From: JAVBMC01 sp031552845
GTDB lineage: Bacteria; Verrucomicrobiota; Kiritimatiellia; RFP12; DVOR01
DNA: 64,000 bases
Direction: 5' to 3'
NCBI GenBank assembly: GCA_031552845.1
Contig: JAVBMC010000011.1
Coordinates: 26,116 to 90,115 of the forward strand
The notes beneath the pieces were generated by a model, which had not been told where the DNA came from, did not search any database, and worked only from the letters and a program-made list of their open reading frames with translations. Positions 42,805 through 52,417 of the stretch are shown here, piece after piece. Each line of letters begins with the position of its first letter. Position 1 is the stretch's first letter. A program made the translations under genes and the position numbers.

Positions 42805-44997
42805 TTAGTTAAGAACGTCATCCATACTGGCAACAGTTTCTGTCGTGCCACTTTTCAACGCCTGCAAACAGGCAAATGTAGTGGAGGTGACATTAAACAA
42901 TTCATCAAGCCGGACAGGAGCTGGAGCATTGCTGCGAATTGAATCCAGAAAACAACTTAATTCCTCCGTGAATCCTTTGGCTTGCTTACCCGATAATTTT
43001 TGGTTGCCCAATTTTCCGGAACAAATCGTACGTTCAAAGTTTTCCATTACTCCGGTCGAATTATCTCCATGAATTTCACAGCGTTCCTTGGGCAAAGACG
43101 TATCCCCTAGCGCAACATACGTCAAAACGCCTAGTGAACCATCGGCAAACTGTAAATGGATATCCACATTATCTTCAGCTGTTAGGGTAGAGCTCTCTAA
43201 TTGGATGGAACGCGCTTGAACGGCGGTCACAGGGGCACCGCACACGTATGACATAAAATCAATAAAATGACATCCTTCCCCAATAAGACGCCCGCCACCA
43301 ACCTCTGGATCCTGCAGCCAAACTTCACGCGGAATCACACCGGCATTGACCCGGTAATGCATCAACAGGGGTGCTGAACGCTTCGCAAAATACTCCTTCA
43401 ATAATTTGGCATGCGGACTGAAACGGCGATTAAAACCTACCAGAAGTTTCTTTTCCGATGCCACGGCCACCTGCGTCACTACGGCAAGTTGTTCCGGTGT
43501 AATAGCGAGCGGTTTTTCAACAAACACATGCTTCCCGGCCTGCAAACACTCCGCGACCAAATCTGCATGCGTATTATGCCGCGTCGTAACAAACACAACA
43601 TCTGTCTTTTGATCTGATAATACTGATTGCTTATCAGTTGTAGCAAATGCAAATCCCTCTTTGCGTCCGGTCTCCGCAGAACTCATGCCGGAAGCAGTGC
43701 AAACACCTCGTAATTGCCTCTGAGGAATCTTCTTCAATGCGGGCAATAACACAGCCTTGCTGAAGTTTCCACACCCAATAAAGCTAACTCCTATTTCATT
43801 TGCTGAAGATACCTGCCGAATAGATTTATCTTCCTTCAAGAACAACGTACGTTGATCCATTTTAGGGGCGGTGGTGTCAACTTGAGGATACGTTAAAACA
43901 ATCCCCAAATATGGCTCCCTAGTTTTGCCCAGCAACAGTTCGTAGGCCGACAATGCATCATCAAACAAGAATCTATGCGTGATAAGCTTTGCTGGCTGAA
44001 TCTTTCCCATCGCCACGAGATCCAAAAATGCCTGCATATTACGCTGTTCTGTCCAACGGACATAGCCGTAGGGATAATCCACGCCACCTTCTTCATACAC
44101 AGGGTCATAACGTCCGGGACCATAAGACAAGCTCAATTTAAAATCGATTTCCTTCTTATAATACTGATCGCGGGGCAAATCCATTCCAACCAATCCTGTT
44201 ACAACCACCTTTCCTTTCTGCCGGACAATTTCGCCCGCAACAGTAACCGGCTCATTGGAATGTGCCGCCGCTGTAATCAAAACAGCATCCACTCCACGCC
44301 CACCAGTGAAGGCAATAGCAGCACCCTCTAAACCATCGGATACTGCCGCATCTGCGCCAAGCGACAAAGCCAATTTACAACGCTCCACGTTGGGATCAAA
44401 TCCAATCACACGGCAACCGCTGGCCTTAGCCATTTGCACAGCCAACATGCCCAACAAACCCAAGCCCAAAACAGCAACCGACTCACCAAGCCGTAAATCA
44501 CATTGCCGAACTCCCTGTAAAGCAATACTGCCGACCGTCGCACATGAAGCATCTTCAAACGAGACTCCATCCGGGATTTTAACCAACAGATTTTGCGGGA
44601 TATAATTAAACTCCGCATGATTGGCAAACCCGGCTCCGCCACACGCCACCCGATCGCCTACTGCAAATCCCCTCAAACGGGATCCGACTTCTGTCACAAT
44701 ACCGGCGGAGGAATAACCCAATGGGATCGGTTGATCCAGCTTAGCTTGAACTTTCTCCAGTGTTGCAAACAGTCCTTCGCTCTGAACTTTTCGCAACACT
44801 TTTTTCACTTGGTCCGGCATTTGCAGTGCTTTGCCTATTAGGGATTTTTTTGCAAAATCCACCAACATGCGTTCAGTTCCGGCAGACACAAACGAAACCT
44901 GTGTTTGCACCAACGCCCCAGCCGAATTACATAAAGGCACCGGCGTCTCCGCCAGCCACAATTCACCTGTTTTAAATGATTGTAAGATTTGTTTCAT
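42805..44997 (-). CDS. Bi-domain oxidoreductase: zinc-type dehydrogenase fused to Gfo/Idh/MocA
   Basis: 730-residue fusion. Residues about 1-370 are a medium-chain dehydrogenase (GYSSAGIVTEVG, DRVACGGAGFANHAEF, VAVLGLGLLGMLAVQMAK). Residues about 390-730 are a Gfo/Idh/MocA oxidoreductase (VSFIGCGNFSKAVLLPAL, HVFVEKPLAI, GFNRRFSPH). Such bi-domain proteins are known from surface-polysaccharide loci, often beside heparinase II/III proteins as here. A role in making or modifying a uronic acid residue is the usual guess; the reaction has not been assigned from sequence. Confidence 0.88.
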   Translation of the reverse strand: MKQILQSFKTGELWLAETPVPLCNSAGALVQTQVSFVSAGTERMLVDFAKKSLIGKALQMPDQVKKVLRKVQSEGLFATLEKVQAKLDQPIPLGYSSAGIVTEVGSRLRGFAVGDRVACGGAGFANHAEFNYIPQNLLVKIPDGVSFEDASCATVGSIALQGVRQCDLRLGESVAVLGLGLLGMLAVQMAKASGCRVIGFDPNVERCKLALSLGADAAVSDGLEGAAIAFTGGRGVDAVLITAAAHSNEPVTVAGEIVRQKGKVVVTGLVGMDLPRDQYYKKEIDFKLSLSYGPGRYDPVYEEGGVDYPYGYVRWTEQRNMQAFLDLVAMGKIQPAKLITHRFLFDDALSAYELLLGKTREPYLGIVLTYPQVDTTAPKMDQRTLFLKEDKSIRQVSSANEIGVSFIGCGNFSKAVLLPALKKIPQRQLRGVCTASGMSSAETGRKEGFAFATTDKQSVLSDQKTDVVFVTTRHNTHADLVAECLQAGKHVFVEKPLAITPEQLAVVTQVAVASEKKLLVGFNRRFSPHAKLLKEYFAKRSAPLLMHYRVNAGVIPREVWLQDPEVGGGRLIGEGCHFIDFMSYVCGAPVTAVQARSIQLESSTLTAEDNVDIHLQFADGSLGVLTYVALGDTSLPKERCEIHGDNSTGVMENFERTICSGKLGNQKLSGKQAKGFTEELSCFLDSIRSNAPAPVRLDELFNVTSTTFACLQALKSGTTETVASMDDVLN

Positions 44998-45043
44998 AAG
45001 TTTACCATGATTATAAGAAGTTCATATCCAGCTTTCGTTCACT

Positions 45044-46177
45044 TCAGTCTTCATAAATAAAGCTTGGTTTTGAGCCACCGTTGAGAATCCAAGTGTAGGC
45101 TTGCATCATTTTAGCTCCAACACTATCCCAAGAAAAATCACGTTGCATCCAAGCACGCCCTCGTTCTCCCATTGCAATCAACTCAGAACGAGGCAAGGAC
45201 ATCACTTCGCGTAATGTCGATTCAAATGAATCTTCAGACAACGGAATCCAGCGACCTGCTCGTTCATGAACCAAGCCTTCCCAAGGTGCTCCTTGTGAAC
45301 ATACAACCGGCGTACCGCTAATGAGTGCTTCAGCAACAACCATGCCAAAATTTTCACTCTCCGTTGGCAAGACAAAACAATCGGCTTCTGCGAGGAAACG
45401 CCACTTCTCCTCTCCCGTCTGTTCTCCAACAAATCGACATTGCGGCACCTGATGACTGACTATATATTTTTTTAACATAGTTGCATAAGAATTTTCTTTG
45501 TCAGGTCCAGCAATTAACAGCTCCCAGTTGGGGAATTGTGAGACGAGACGCGCCCATACAGCTAACAATAAATCAAGCCTTTTAGTGGGATGAATTCGTG
45601 ACAGAAAAACTAATTTAAAAGTTGAATCTGATCCTTTAGGGAAGTTTGAAGGCAAGACAACTCCATTGGGAATTACGGCCACAGGTTGCGATAGGTCAAA
45701 GTTTCTAATTTCGCAATATTCTTTCATTGAAGTCGCAATAAATAAATCGGTGACCTCAAGTGCGTGACGCTGTCCAAGAAGTAACATTGCTTTTTTTCTC
45801 CACCGGGAACATTTCAATGCCCACTCAGCAAGTGTACCATGTGGACTCGTCACCAAACGAAACCCTGTTCGAGGCAATTGTCCCGGGTAAATGTTGGGCA
45901 ACATCCACAAACTGTTATTATGTACAATAGAAGCGTTTCTTGCGGAAATAGCCAATCCTGCAAACATTTCCGGCGAGCGCCCCAAGTGTGGATGCGGAAA
46001 TGTATGCCGAGGGTACTGTTTTATGTTAATATCACGAAATCCCTCTGGGGCTTTTTCTAAGACATGTAATTCCACATCAATATCATGTACAGATAAACTA
46101 TGGCACAACGCAGGGACACAAGAGGTCAATCCACTAGATGCCTTGCTTATGGATGGAACAATCTGCAGCACTTTCAT
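45044..46177 (-). CDS. Glycosyltransferase, GT4 family
   Basis: GT-B enzyme of 377 residues. Donor-site motif FVLPTESENFGMVVAEALISGTPVV carries the E-x7-E pair; KLVFLSRIHPTKRLDLLL begins the C-terminal Rossmann fold; TSPHGTLAEWALK lies at the acceptor side. Its start overlaps the stop of the preceding gene by four bases, so translation is probably coupled. Sugar specificity unknown. Confidence 0.85.
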   Translation of the reverse strand: MKVLQIVPSISKASSGLTSCVPALCHSLSVHDIDVELHVLEKAPEGFRDINIKQYPRHTFPHPHLGRSPEMFAGLAISARNASIVHNNSLWMLPNIYPGQLPRTGFRLVTSPHGTLAEWALKCSRWRKKAMLLLGQRHALEVTDLFIATSMKEYCEIRNFDLSQPVAVIPNGVVLPSNFPKGSDSTFKLVFLSRIHPTKRLDLLLAVWARLVSQFPNWELLIAGPDKENSYATMLKKYIVSHQVPQCRFVGEQTGEEKWRFLAEADCFVLPTESENFGMVVAEALISGTPVVCSQGAPWEGLVHERAGRWIPLSEDSFESTLREVMSLPRSELIAMGERGRAWMQRDFSWDSVGAKMMQAYTWILNGGSKPSFIYED

Positions 46178-47397
46178 ATCTTATCCTTTACAAAAGCAAC
46201 AAACATGTTAGCAGCCACCTCTGGCGACCAATAAGAGCGTAATTGCTCTATTCCTTTTTTTCGCAGACGATTTTGCAAATCCACATCAAGAAGCTTGTTC
46301 AGGCATTTAGTAAGCTCGTTAACATCACCTGCGTGAAACAATAAGCCATTTTCTTCATCGTTAATTAGTGTAGCAGCGGCTCCAGACTCATAGGTCCCCA
46401 CCACACACATCCCTTCTGCGAAGGCTTCGTTTAATACGCACCCCCAACCTTCACCGCCATCTGAAGGCAAAACATAAACATCATGTTGACGCATCAGAGT
46501 GCGGACGTCCTGCATGGGAACAAAGTCTACAAATGAAATACCCTCATGTACATACGGTAGCTGAGCCATCTGTGCATGGCAAGCCATCAAGTTTTCTTTC
46601 TCTCCATCACCGCCAACTAATGTCAAACGAATATCTAAACCTTCTTTTCTCAAGCCTATAACCGCTTCCAATAATACATCGACCCGTTTGACCGAAAGCA
46701 TTCTACCAACCCATAACACATGCAACGTTCCAGGTTTATCCGCAAGAACAACACTCTCAGGCAAGGAGGAACACTCTGTAAAGTATCCCCACATCCGCAT
46801 CTTTGATAAGTAATTTTGTGCTAGCCGACTTCTTTTTTTCGTCTCATGGGACAAAGAAAGCCGCCCCCCCGCTTTGCATTCAGCTGCAAACCGAGACACC
46901 CGCCATAAACAACCAATGTCTCCTGAAAAAAGTCCACATAAGCGCGCCATATCTCGAGCCGCATGAATCCCTAAAGGAAAATAATAGAAACTAGATGATG
47001 TCCAGAGATAATGAATAATTGTTTTCGCCATTTTAAAATAAGTGGGCACCAATAACCTCAAGATTCCACGTGGAGGCTTAAACCATCGCTCCGAAATATA
47101 TATAGTCAGCTTTTTCAAGTTTACACGATACTCAAATAAAGGCAAATCACGGACAGCTGACAAAACTACATCTGCCTCGTGTAACCATTCGATAGCCATT
47201 TGAGAATTTGCAGACAAAAATTGATATTCTTCTAATCCATTATCGTTCGTGATTAGCCAACCCATCCTGCGGCGTTGCTCCGACAAAGCCTCCGTATAAA
47301 TATAGCGATAATTCTCGACACCAACCTTCCGTGATATGGCAAGAGCGAATGGCAACTGGTGTGGCGAAATAACCGTTGTATAAAAAGCAATCTTCAT
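46174..47397 (-). CDS. Glycosyltransferase, GT4 family
   Basis: GT-B enzyme of 407 residues. VLWVGRMLSVKRVDVLLEAV and VLPSDGGEGWGCVLNEAFAEGMCVVG (E-x7-E) define the C-terminal half. The N-terminal half is less conserved. Overlaps the next gene by four bases. Confidence 0.82.
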   Translation of the reverse strand: MKIAFYTTVISPHQLPFALAISRKVGVENYRYIYTEALSEQRRRMGWLITNDNGLEEYQFLSANSQMAIEWLHEADVVLSAVRDLPLFEYRVNLKKLTIYISERWFKPPRGILRLLVPTYFKMAKTIIHYLWTSSSFYYFPLGIHAARDMARLCGLFSGDIGCLWRVSRFAAECKAGGRLSLSHETKKRSRLAQNYLSKMRMWGYFTECSSLPESVVLADKPGTLHVLWVGRMLSVKRVDVLLEAVIGLRKEGLDIRLTLVGGDGEKENLMACHAQMAQLPYVHEGISFVDFVPMQDVRTLMRQHDVYVLPSDGGEGWGCVLNEAFAEGMCVVGTYESGAAATLINDEENGLLFHAGDVNELTKCLNKLLDVDLQNRLRKKGIEQLRSYWSPEVAANMFVAFVKDKI

Positions 47398-47401
47398 GCA
47401 A

Positions 47402-48526
47402 TTAATTAAACTTCAGAACCCGAACAAAGCGAACATTCACTTCTTTCCAGCTAAACAGAGAAAAACAACTCCGAGCCCGCCGTCCTAACTCTTCCTGAAA
47501 CTCGTCATCCTCCAAGACCTTTTTTAATTTAAGGATTAATTCTTTTGTTGTTCCATCAAAAAAAAGCCCTGTCATTTCATCCTTCAAATAAAACTCCACA
47601 CCTTGAAGCCGTGTTGCGATAATTGCTCCGCCCAAAAACATGTACTCCAATATTTTTAATGGATAAATAAACTCATATCCTACATTTGGTTGATAGGGGA
47701 AAAGTAAAATTCCACACTGGTTCAATATAGAAAAAGCCTCCCCGCGAGATAATTTTCCCGTGAAATAAAAACGCGCTGGATTAACTCCCTCTGCCTTGCA
47801 ACGTTGTTCAACTTGATTCCGCCAAACATCCGATACTTCGCCCACCCAAATCACCTTGAATTTCGGATAATCCCGTTGCAGTGAAAAAAAAGCCTCTAGA
47901 ACGACATTAATCCCCTTTTCAGCACTACCCCGGGATAATATACCGACAGCATATGGATCTTTAGCCACACCTTCAACATCAAAAGTCAAATCCTTTGGCA
48001 ACTCAATACCATTGGGAAGATTGAGCAATTGTCCGGGGCGTGGATGACAACCAACACTTTCTAAAAATCTTTGATCCATATTCAAGATAAGGCGGTCACT
48101 TGAGAAAACAAAAAATGTCCAACAACAATTCAATCCTCTAACAACAGTTCTTGCAAAGAGGCTTTTGCGTTGTCGCCAACACAATCCCGGAGGATCCCAG
48201 CAACAAACACACCATTTGATATCCAACCTACGCTTGATCCACCAACCGGCAAACAGGGATGCCCAATCACTGCCGGAGACAATGCATTCAACATTGTTGA
48301 CCTGATGTGCCGTACGAACACAATCCCGAATGTGACGAAACCAACCGCGGCCTGTATAAATTATTTGTTTACAGCCGTTGACCAATTCTTCTGGCAAATG
48401 ACTGTTTTTTGGACAGCAAATCGTCAGATCAAAGACTTGCATCAATGCAAACGGCTTTTGGAAAGCATTAGCATTACGCGAATACCACCCAATATCAGCA
48501 CGGGTCAAATAAAGCACTTTCTTCAT
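47402..48526 (-). CDS. Glycosyltransferase, GT4-like
   Basis: GT-B-like enzyme of 374 residues. YAVGILSRGSAEKGINVVLEAF and FPYQPNVGYEFIYPLKILEYMFLGGAIIAT mark the donor half. The first Glu of the usual E-x7-E pair is not obvious, so the subfamily is uncertain. Overlaps the gene upstream by four bases. Confidence 0.75.
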   Translation of the reverse strand: MKKVLYLTRADIGWYSRNANAFQKPFALMQVFDLTICCPKNSHLPEELVNGCKQIIYTGRGWFRHIRDCVRTAHQVNNVECIVSGSDWASLFAGWWIKRRLDIKWCVCCWDPPGLCWRQRKSLFARTVVRGLNCCWTFFVFSSDRLILNMDQRFLESVGCHPRPGQLLNLPNGIELPKDLTFDVEGVAKDPYAVGILSRGSAEKGINVVLEAFFSLQRDYPKFKVIWVGEVSDVWRNQVEQRCKAEGVNPARFYFTGKLSRGEAFSILNQCGILLFPYQPNVGYEFIYPLKILEYMFLGGAIIATRLQGVEFYLKDEMTGLFFDGTTKELILKLKKVLEDDEFQEELGRRARSCFSLFSWKEVNVRFVRVLKFN

Positions 48527-49401
48527 GGCCCGCTTCTCACATGCACTTGAATGCCATCAACGATTTCAACATCCCAATGAGGATTATGGCAACATTTCCC
48601 ACCGCGGGTCAAAACATTCCAAATGCGGTTGAAGTTGGGAATCCACCGCCAACCACGACGATAATACAACTCAACTTCCAAGCACCTTAACACACTGCGT
48701 CGATAATTTGGCACTAGTTTACCATTTTTTAACATCATCAGTGGTGCGTCGAGACAGTGTGGGGCAAAACTTCTCTGCCCATGCAGACGTCGATTGGCTT
48801 GGGCTTCTTGTCCATAATGCGCCTCCGAAAAACCACCTTTCACGTGACCATAATCATGCCGTTGATGAACAACTGGCATCGCAAAGCTTGCATCAATCAC
48901 AGGGATTCCCCGCCTTAAGCAATAAGCAACCAATGCCGAGTCGCACCCACCACGTCCCATAATTAACGCTGGTAAATCACGAAACATTCCACGTTTAAAA
49001 ATAAAATAATCCATGCCACTAGGCACATGGAGCACAAAACTACCATTTGATAAACAATCTATTCTTTGACCGACCACTAAACAATCACCTTCAGGTAAAT
49101 TTCTCAAGACGTTTTCCATGCCATCCGCAAATAAAATATCGGCATTGCTGTACAGGATTATTTCAGCTGAGTAATTCATCATGATTTCGGTGATAGTTTC
49201 ATTAAATGTATGTCCTTTTACTACCCCCCCACACGCACCGTATGTTAGCTCTAACGGCTCGTTAAGCGGGACTTCCTGAAAAGAGAACAGAGGTACACTT
49301 TCACCAAAAACTCGGCGCCAATTCAGAACAGATTGCCTCTGAATTTGAGCCACCGCAGCACACTCAAATGGTTTGAATGTTGTACAGAGTACTATCTGCA
49401 T
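48523..49401 (-). CDS. GT-A-type glycosyltransferase-like protein
   Basis: Protein of 292 residues without membrane segments. AEIILYSNADILFADGMENVL has the place and shape of a DxD-bearing nucleotide-sugar loop (here NAD), and GGCDSALVAYCLRRGIPVIDAS followed by VVHQRHDYGHVKGG is a pattern seen in unnamed surface-polysaccharide proteins. Likely a glycosyltransferase; donor unknown. Coupled by a four-base overlap to the following GT gene. Confidence 0.6.
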   Translation of the reverse strand: MQIVLCTTFKPFECAAVAQIQRQSVLNWRRVFGESVPLFSFQEVPLNEPLELTYGACGGVVKGHTFNETITEIMMNYSAEIILYSNADILFADGMENVLRNLPEGDCLVVGQRIDCLSNGSFVLHVPSGMDYFIFKRGMFRDLPALIMGRGGCDSALVAYCLRRGIPVIDASFAMPVVHQRHDYGHVKGGFSEAHYGQEAQANRRLHGQRSFAPHCLDAPLMMLKNGKLVPNYRRSVLRCLEVELYYRRGWRWIPNFNRIWNVLTRGGKCCHNPHWDVEIVDGIQVHVRSGP

Positions 49402-49434
49402 AGCTCTTCCTTATTGAAACAATAAAATTTTCAT

Positions 49435-50907
49435 TCAAAAACTTACTCGTCTTTGCGAAAATATCGAAAATCTACGTTGTCTTGAGTGCTCGTGCTCTAG
49501 ATCCACCAATAACGCGGCAAAGCAAATCCCCCATAAGACTCCGCCTGTTCCAGAAGCAGAAAAAAACATGGCCTCTCCAAAATTAACAATTAAATACACC
49601 GTAAACGTTGAAAGAAAACAATAATATTCTTTTTTCAGAAAAACAATATAAAGGCATACCATGAAAACTAAAAAAATGCTCGTCCCAAGAAATCCACCTT
49701 CCTCCAAAAGCATACTCCATATAACCCCCTTTTCGACAGAAGCGTGCAATAATGAAGGAAGGTTAGACACCGTAGAAACACTCATTTGCTCTGAAACTTG
49801 AAAGCCATTTCCCATCAACGGGGATTTCTGAAAGTTGGCTATGCTTTGCTCTAGCAACCATTGACGTGAACCTAGGAAGGAATCAGTCAATGTTTTTGAT
49901 GAGTCCATTTTGTCAACATCATGCGCCTTCCGAATAAATGCCTCAATATTTCTTATTCCAGCAGGAGAGGTCACGAGAAGCATTCCCGCAAAAAATACGC
50001 CTAGGAGAGAAAGCCCGACAACCTTCCTTTTTTTAAACAACGAAACGCCTCTTGCTCTCAAAAAAAAGAAAATTGTTATTGTAAGTGATGCTAAGTAAGC
50101 CCCCATTGCAGTACGGCTACTGGTCATATAAATCAACACGGGAATACTAGCTAACAGGAGAAGATAAAGAAAATTTCGTCGCTGTATATTAAGCAAATAA
50201 TCACTCAGTAGAAACGAATTAAATAATGCCATAAGAGGACCAAGTGTCTGCGAGTGCCAAGTCATGCCATTGAATAAGCGATACATCTGATTCTGAAGAA
50301 TCTCATTTGCTGCGGAATCCTCAAACATCATGAGTTGATTGTAAAGCAGTGAACGGCCAATAGTCGGAAAGGGAATGACGACCACTGAGCCCAGTACAAA
50401 AAAAATCGCAAGCATTAGTACGAATGAACGTATTTTTGGGTAATTTAATTGCACACGAGTTATCAGCGCAACCGCCTGCATAAATGCAACCATGACGCCA
50501 GTAAACAACAGTAACTTAAGTTCACTAATTAAAGGGCTCCAGCCAAAAAGTGACGTAAAGGACATAACTGCTAAATATGCAAATAAGATATAAAACGGAA
50601 ATGCAAATGTTGGTGTTTTTTTTTCGCTGCCTTTAATCATTAAGCCGAACCCTAATAACAATACAGTCAATTTTGTACTCAGTGACCAATGCATATCTCT
50701 TGGGAACACTACAAAGTTTACAATTGTCATAGAAGTAACGGCTAAAAGCAACAAAAAACAAAGTTCTGTCTTGCGCCGTTCAAGTAGCGCATAGAAGGCC
50801 ATTCCCAGTAATAAATAACACGAACACGGGACGTAACGGAAAAAGATCATCATTCCGATATATACCACTAAGTATAAGACTATCTGTTTATAATTAACTT
50901 GCTTCAT
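49435..50907 (-). CDS. O-antigen polymerase/ligase family protein (Wzy-like)
   Basis: Integral membrane protein of 490 residues with about twelve hydrophobic segments. The Wzy_C-type region includes IYMTSSRTAMGAYLASLTI and a long periplasmic loop (about 310-400, DVDKMDSSKTL to SVEKGVIWSMLLEEGG). In a locus that also has a Wzx-type flippase, it is the likely polymerase of the repeat unit. Low GC, like its neighbours. Upstream spacing of 80 bp to the acetyltransferase gene. Confidence 0.78.
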   Translation of the reverse strand: MKQVNYKQIVLYLVVYIGMMIFFRYVPCSCYLLLGMAFYALLERRKTELCFLLLLAVTSMTIVNFVVFPRDMHWSLSTKLTVLLLGFGLMIKGSEKKTPTFAFPFYILFAYLAVMSFTSLFGWSPLISELKLLLFTGVMVAFMQAVALITRVQLNYPKIRSFVLMLAIFFVLGSVVVIPFPTIGRSLLYNQLMMFEDSAANEILQNQMYRLFNGMTWHSQTLGPLMALFNSFLLSDYLLNIQRRNFLYLLLLASIPVLIYMTSSRTAMGAYLASLTITIFFFLRARGVSLFKKRKVVGLSLLGVFFAGMLLVTSPAGIRNIEAFIRKAHDVDKMDSSKTLTDSFLGSRQWLLEQSIANFQKSPLMGNGFQVSEQMSVSTVSNLPSLLHASVEKGVIWSMLLEEGGFLGTSIFLVFMVCLYIVFLKKEYYCFLSTFTVYLIVNFGEAMFFSASGTGGVLWGICFAALLVDLEHEHSRQRRFSIFSQRRVSF

Positions 50908-50987
50908 AAAAATCTGCCACTAATACAGCGTCTCCTATGGAAGGCAAAAAGTATACTAATTATTGATTAGAAGAGCAACTGTTTTAT

Positions 50988-51485
50988 TTAAAAAGTTTTC
51001 GTTACCCGTGCGGGCACTCCAAGAGCCACAATGCGCCCAGGAAGTGCCCGTGTTACCACTGCTCCTGCCCCTACAACACTCTTTTTGCCAATTGTGACAC
51101 CTGGCATAATAGTCGCTCTCAACCCAATCCAGCATCCATCTTCGATTATTATATTTTTATCAAATCCCTTACCTACGGAACTTAACCCCAATGGATCGAT
51201 TTCATGTCCTCCAGTGCCAATGTAAACCTGGGGGCCAATACCTACAAAAGCACCAATTTTCAGTTTTGCTGACGAAACAATGAGGCTGTGGTGTCCAATA
51301 AACGTTTCCTCGCCTATCTCCAATATTCCGGTTCCTAAGAATTGAGCGGTTGAACAAATTCGCACATTCGTCCCAATAGTGGCACCACACCATCTCAACA
51401 ATATTCGTTTTAAAGCAAAGAACGAGGTTACAGGAATAAATAACATCAGCAGATTATAAACATATAAACGTTTTGGACTCAACAT
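50988..51485 (-). CDS. Left-handed beta-helix (hexapeptide) acyltransferase
   Basis: O-acetyltransferase of 165 residues, WcaF/NodL class. The start at 51485 is chosen for AAAGGTAAG just upstream. Hexapeptide rungs (ILEIGEETFIGHHSLI, LKIGAFVGIGPQVYIG, ATIMPGVTIGKKSVVGAGAVV) form the LbetaH domain; the likely catalytic His is in GHHS or GGHE. An N-terminal hydrophobic stretch may associate with membrane. Probably acetylates a sugar of the repeat unit. Confidence 0.82.
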   Translation of the reverse strand: MLSPKRLYVYNLLMLFIPVTSFFALKRILLRWCGATIGTNVRICSTAQFLGTGILEIGEETFIGHHSLIVSSAKLKIGAFVGIGPQVYIGTGGHEIDPLGLSSVGKGFDKNIIIEDGCWIGLRATIMPGVTIGKKSVVGAGAVVTRALPGRIVALGVPARVTKTF

Positions 51486-51553
51486 AGACTTACCTTTTTC
51501 GTTACAACACCAAATAACAGCCACAGTACATGAAAAGAATCACCCTACTTTGC

Positions 51554-52417
51554 TCAGTCATTTCGATTGAACAAAGTAGGAAATAAACATGCTGCCCACG
51601 CATGTAGCCACGTAAAGATACTACGTCCGAGTCCCCAATGCCTTTTTTTATAAAAACAGTACTCTGAAAGTGAAAACCCTTTGGGCGAGTACAATACTTT
51701 GATTCGATCACGAAGTGGCATATTTCTAAACTTAACCCTATCCAGCCCTAGATTTTTCTTGCAGACTCCCAAAACTCGACTAGTGTACCAAAGAGGGATA
51801 TTCGCACGAACGGCGCGACGAGCATAATCATAATCTCCTATGCCGTGTATGAATTCGTCAGAGATGGGCCCCAACTGATGATAGACAAACTGAGGAATCA
51901 AAACACAATTTCCGGACATGACCCCCTTATATTGAACTGGTACTCCAGAAGGGATTGGCCGCCTTTTTAAATCATCCGGAGTCGGTCCATAAAAAATTTG
52001 TGTACGTGTTTCATCCGAGAAAAATGAAGCGGCAAGTATACCTTTCTTCCCCTCTGGCAACGACTTATAATCAGCGAGCAATACTGTCAATGCGTGAGAA
52101 TCAAGCAAGGTATCATCATTTAACCACAAATAAAAATCATACACTTTCGTTGCTGCAGCAGTCTCCCACGCACGCCGCATCCCGCCCGACCAAAAAAGAT
52201 TGCCGGTTCCTGCGATGACATTGACCGTCGGATAAGACTCTTTTACTCGTTTTCCCGTTTGATCTGGTGACGCATCATCCACTAAATAGACGTCACAACA
52301 ATATCCCGTAGGAACCGACATGGCAAAAAAACGCGCAAGACACACTAAGGTCGTTTCAACGCGATTAAAGCACGTCAAAAGTACAGCAATTGTTTGCTTG
52401 TTTTGATTCACTTCCAT
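51554..52417 (-). CDS. Glycosyltransferase, GT2 family (rhamnosyltransferase-like)
   Basis: GT-A inverting glycosyltransferase of 287 residues. IAVLLTCFNRVETTLVCL opens the fold; DVYLVDDASPDQTG and DFYLWLNDDTLL supply the nucleotide-sugar binding acidic residues; GIGDYDYARRA lies near the catalytic base position. Similar in style to rhamnosyltransferases of O-antigen loci. Overlaps the GT4 gene by ten bases. Confidence 0.85.
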   Translation of the reverse strand: MEVNQNKQTIAVLLTCFNRVETTLVCLARFFAMSVPTGYCCDVYLVDDASPDQTGKRVKESYPTVNVIAGTGNLFWSGGMRRAWETAAATKVYDFYLWLNDDTLLDSHALTVLLADYKSLPEGKKGILAASFFSDETRTQIFYGPTPDDLKRRPIPSGVPVQYKGVMSGNCVLIPQFVYHQLGPISDEFIHGIGDYDYARRAVRANIPLWYTSRVLGVCKKNLGLDRVKFRNMPLRDRIKVLYSPKGFSLSEYCFYKKRHWGLGRSIFTWLHAWAACLFPTLFNRND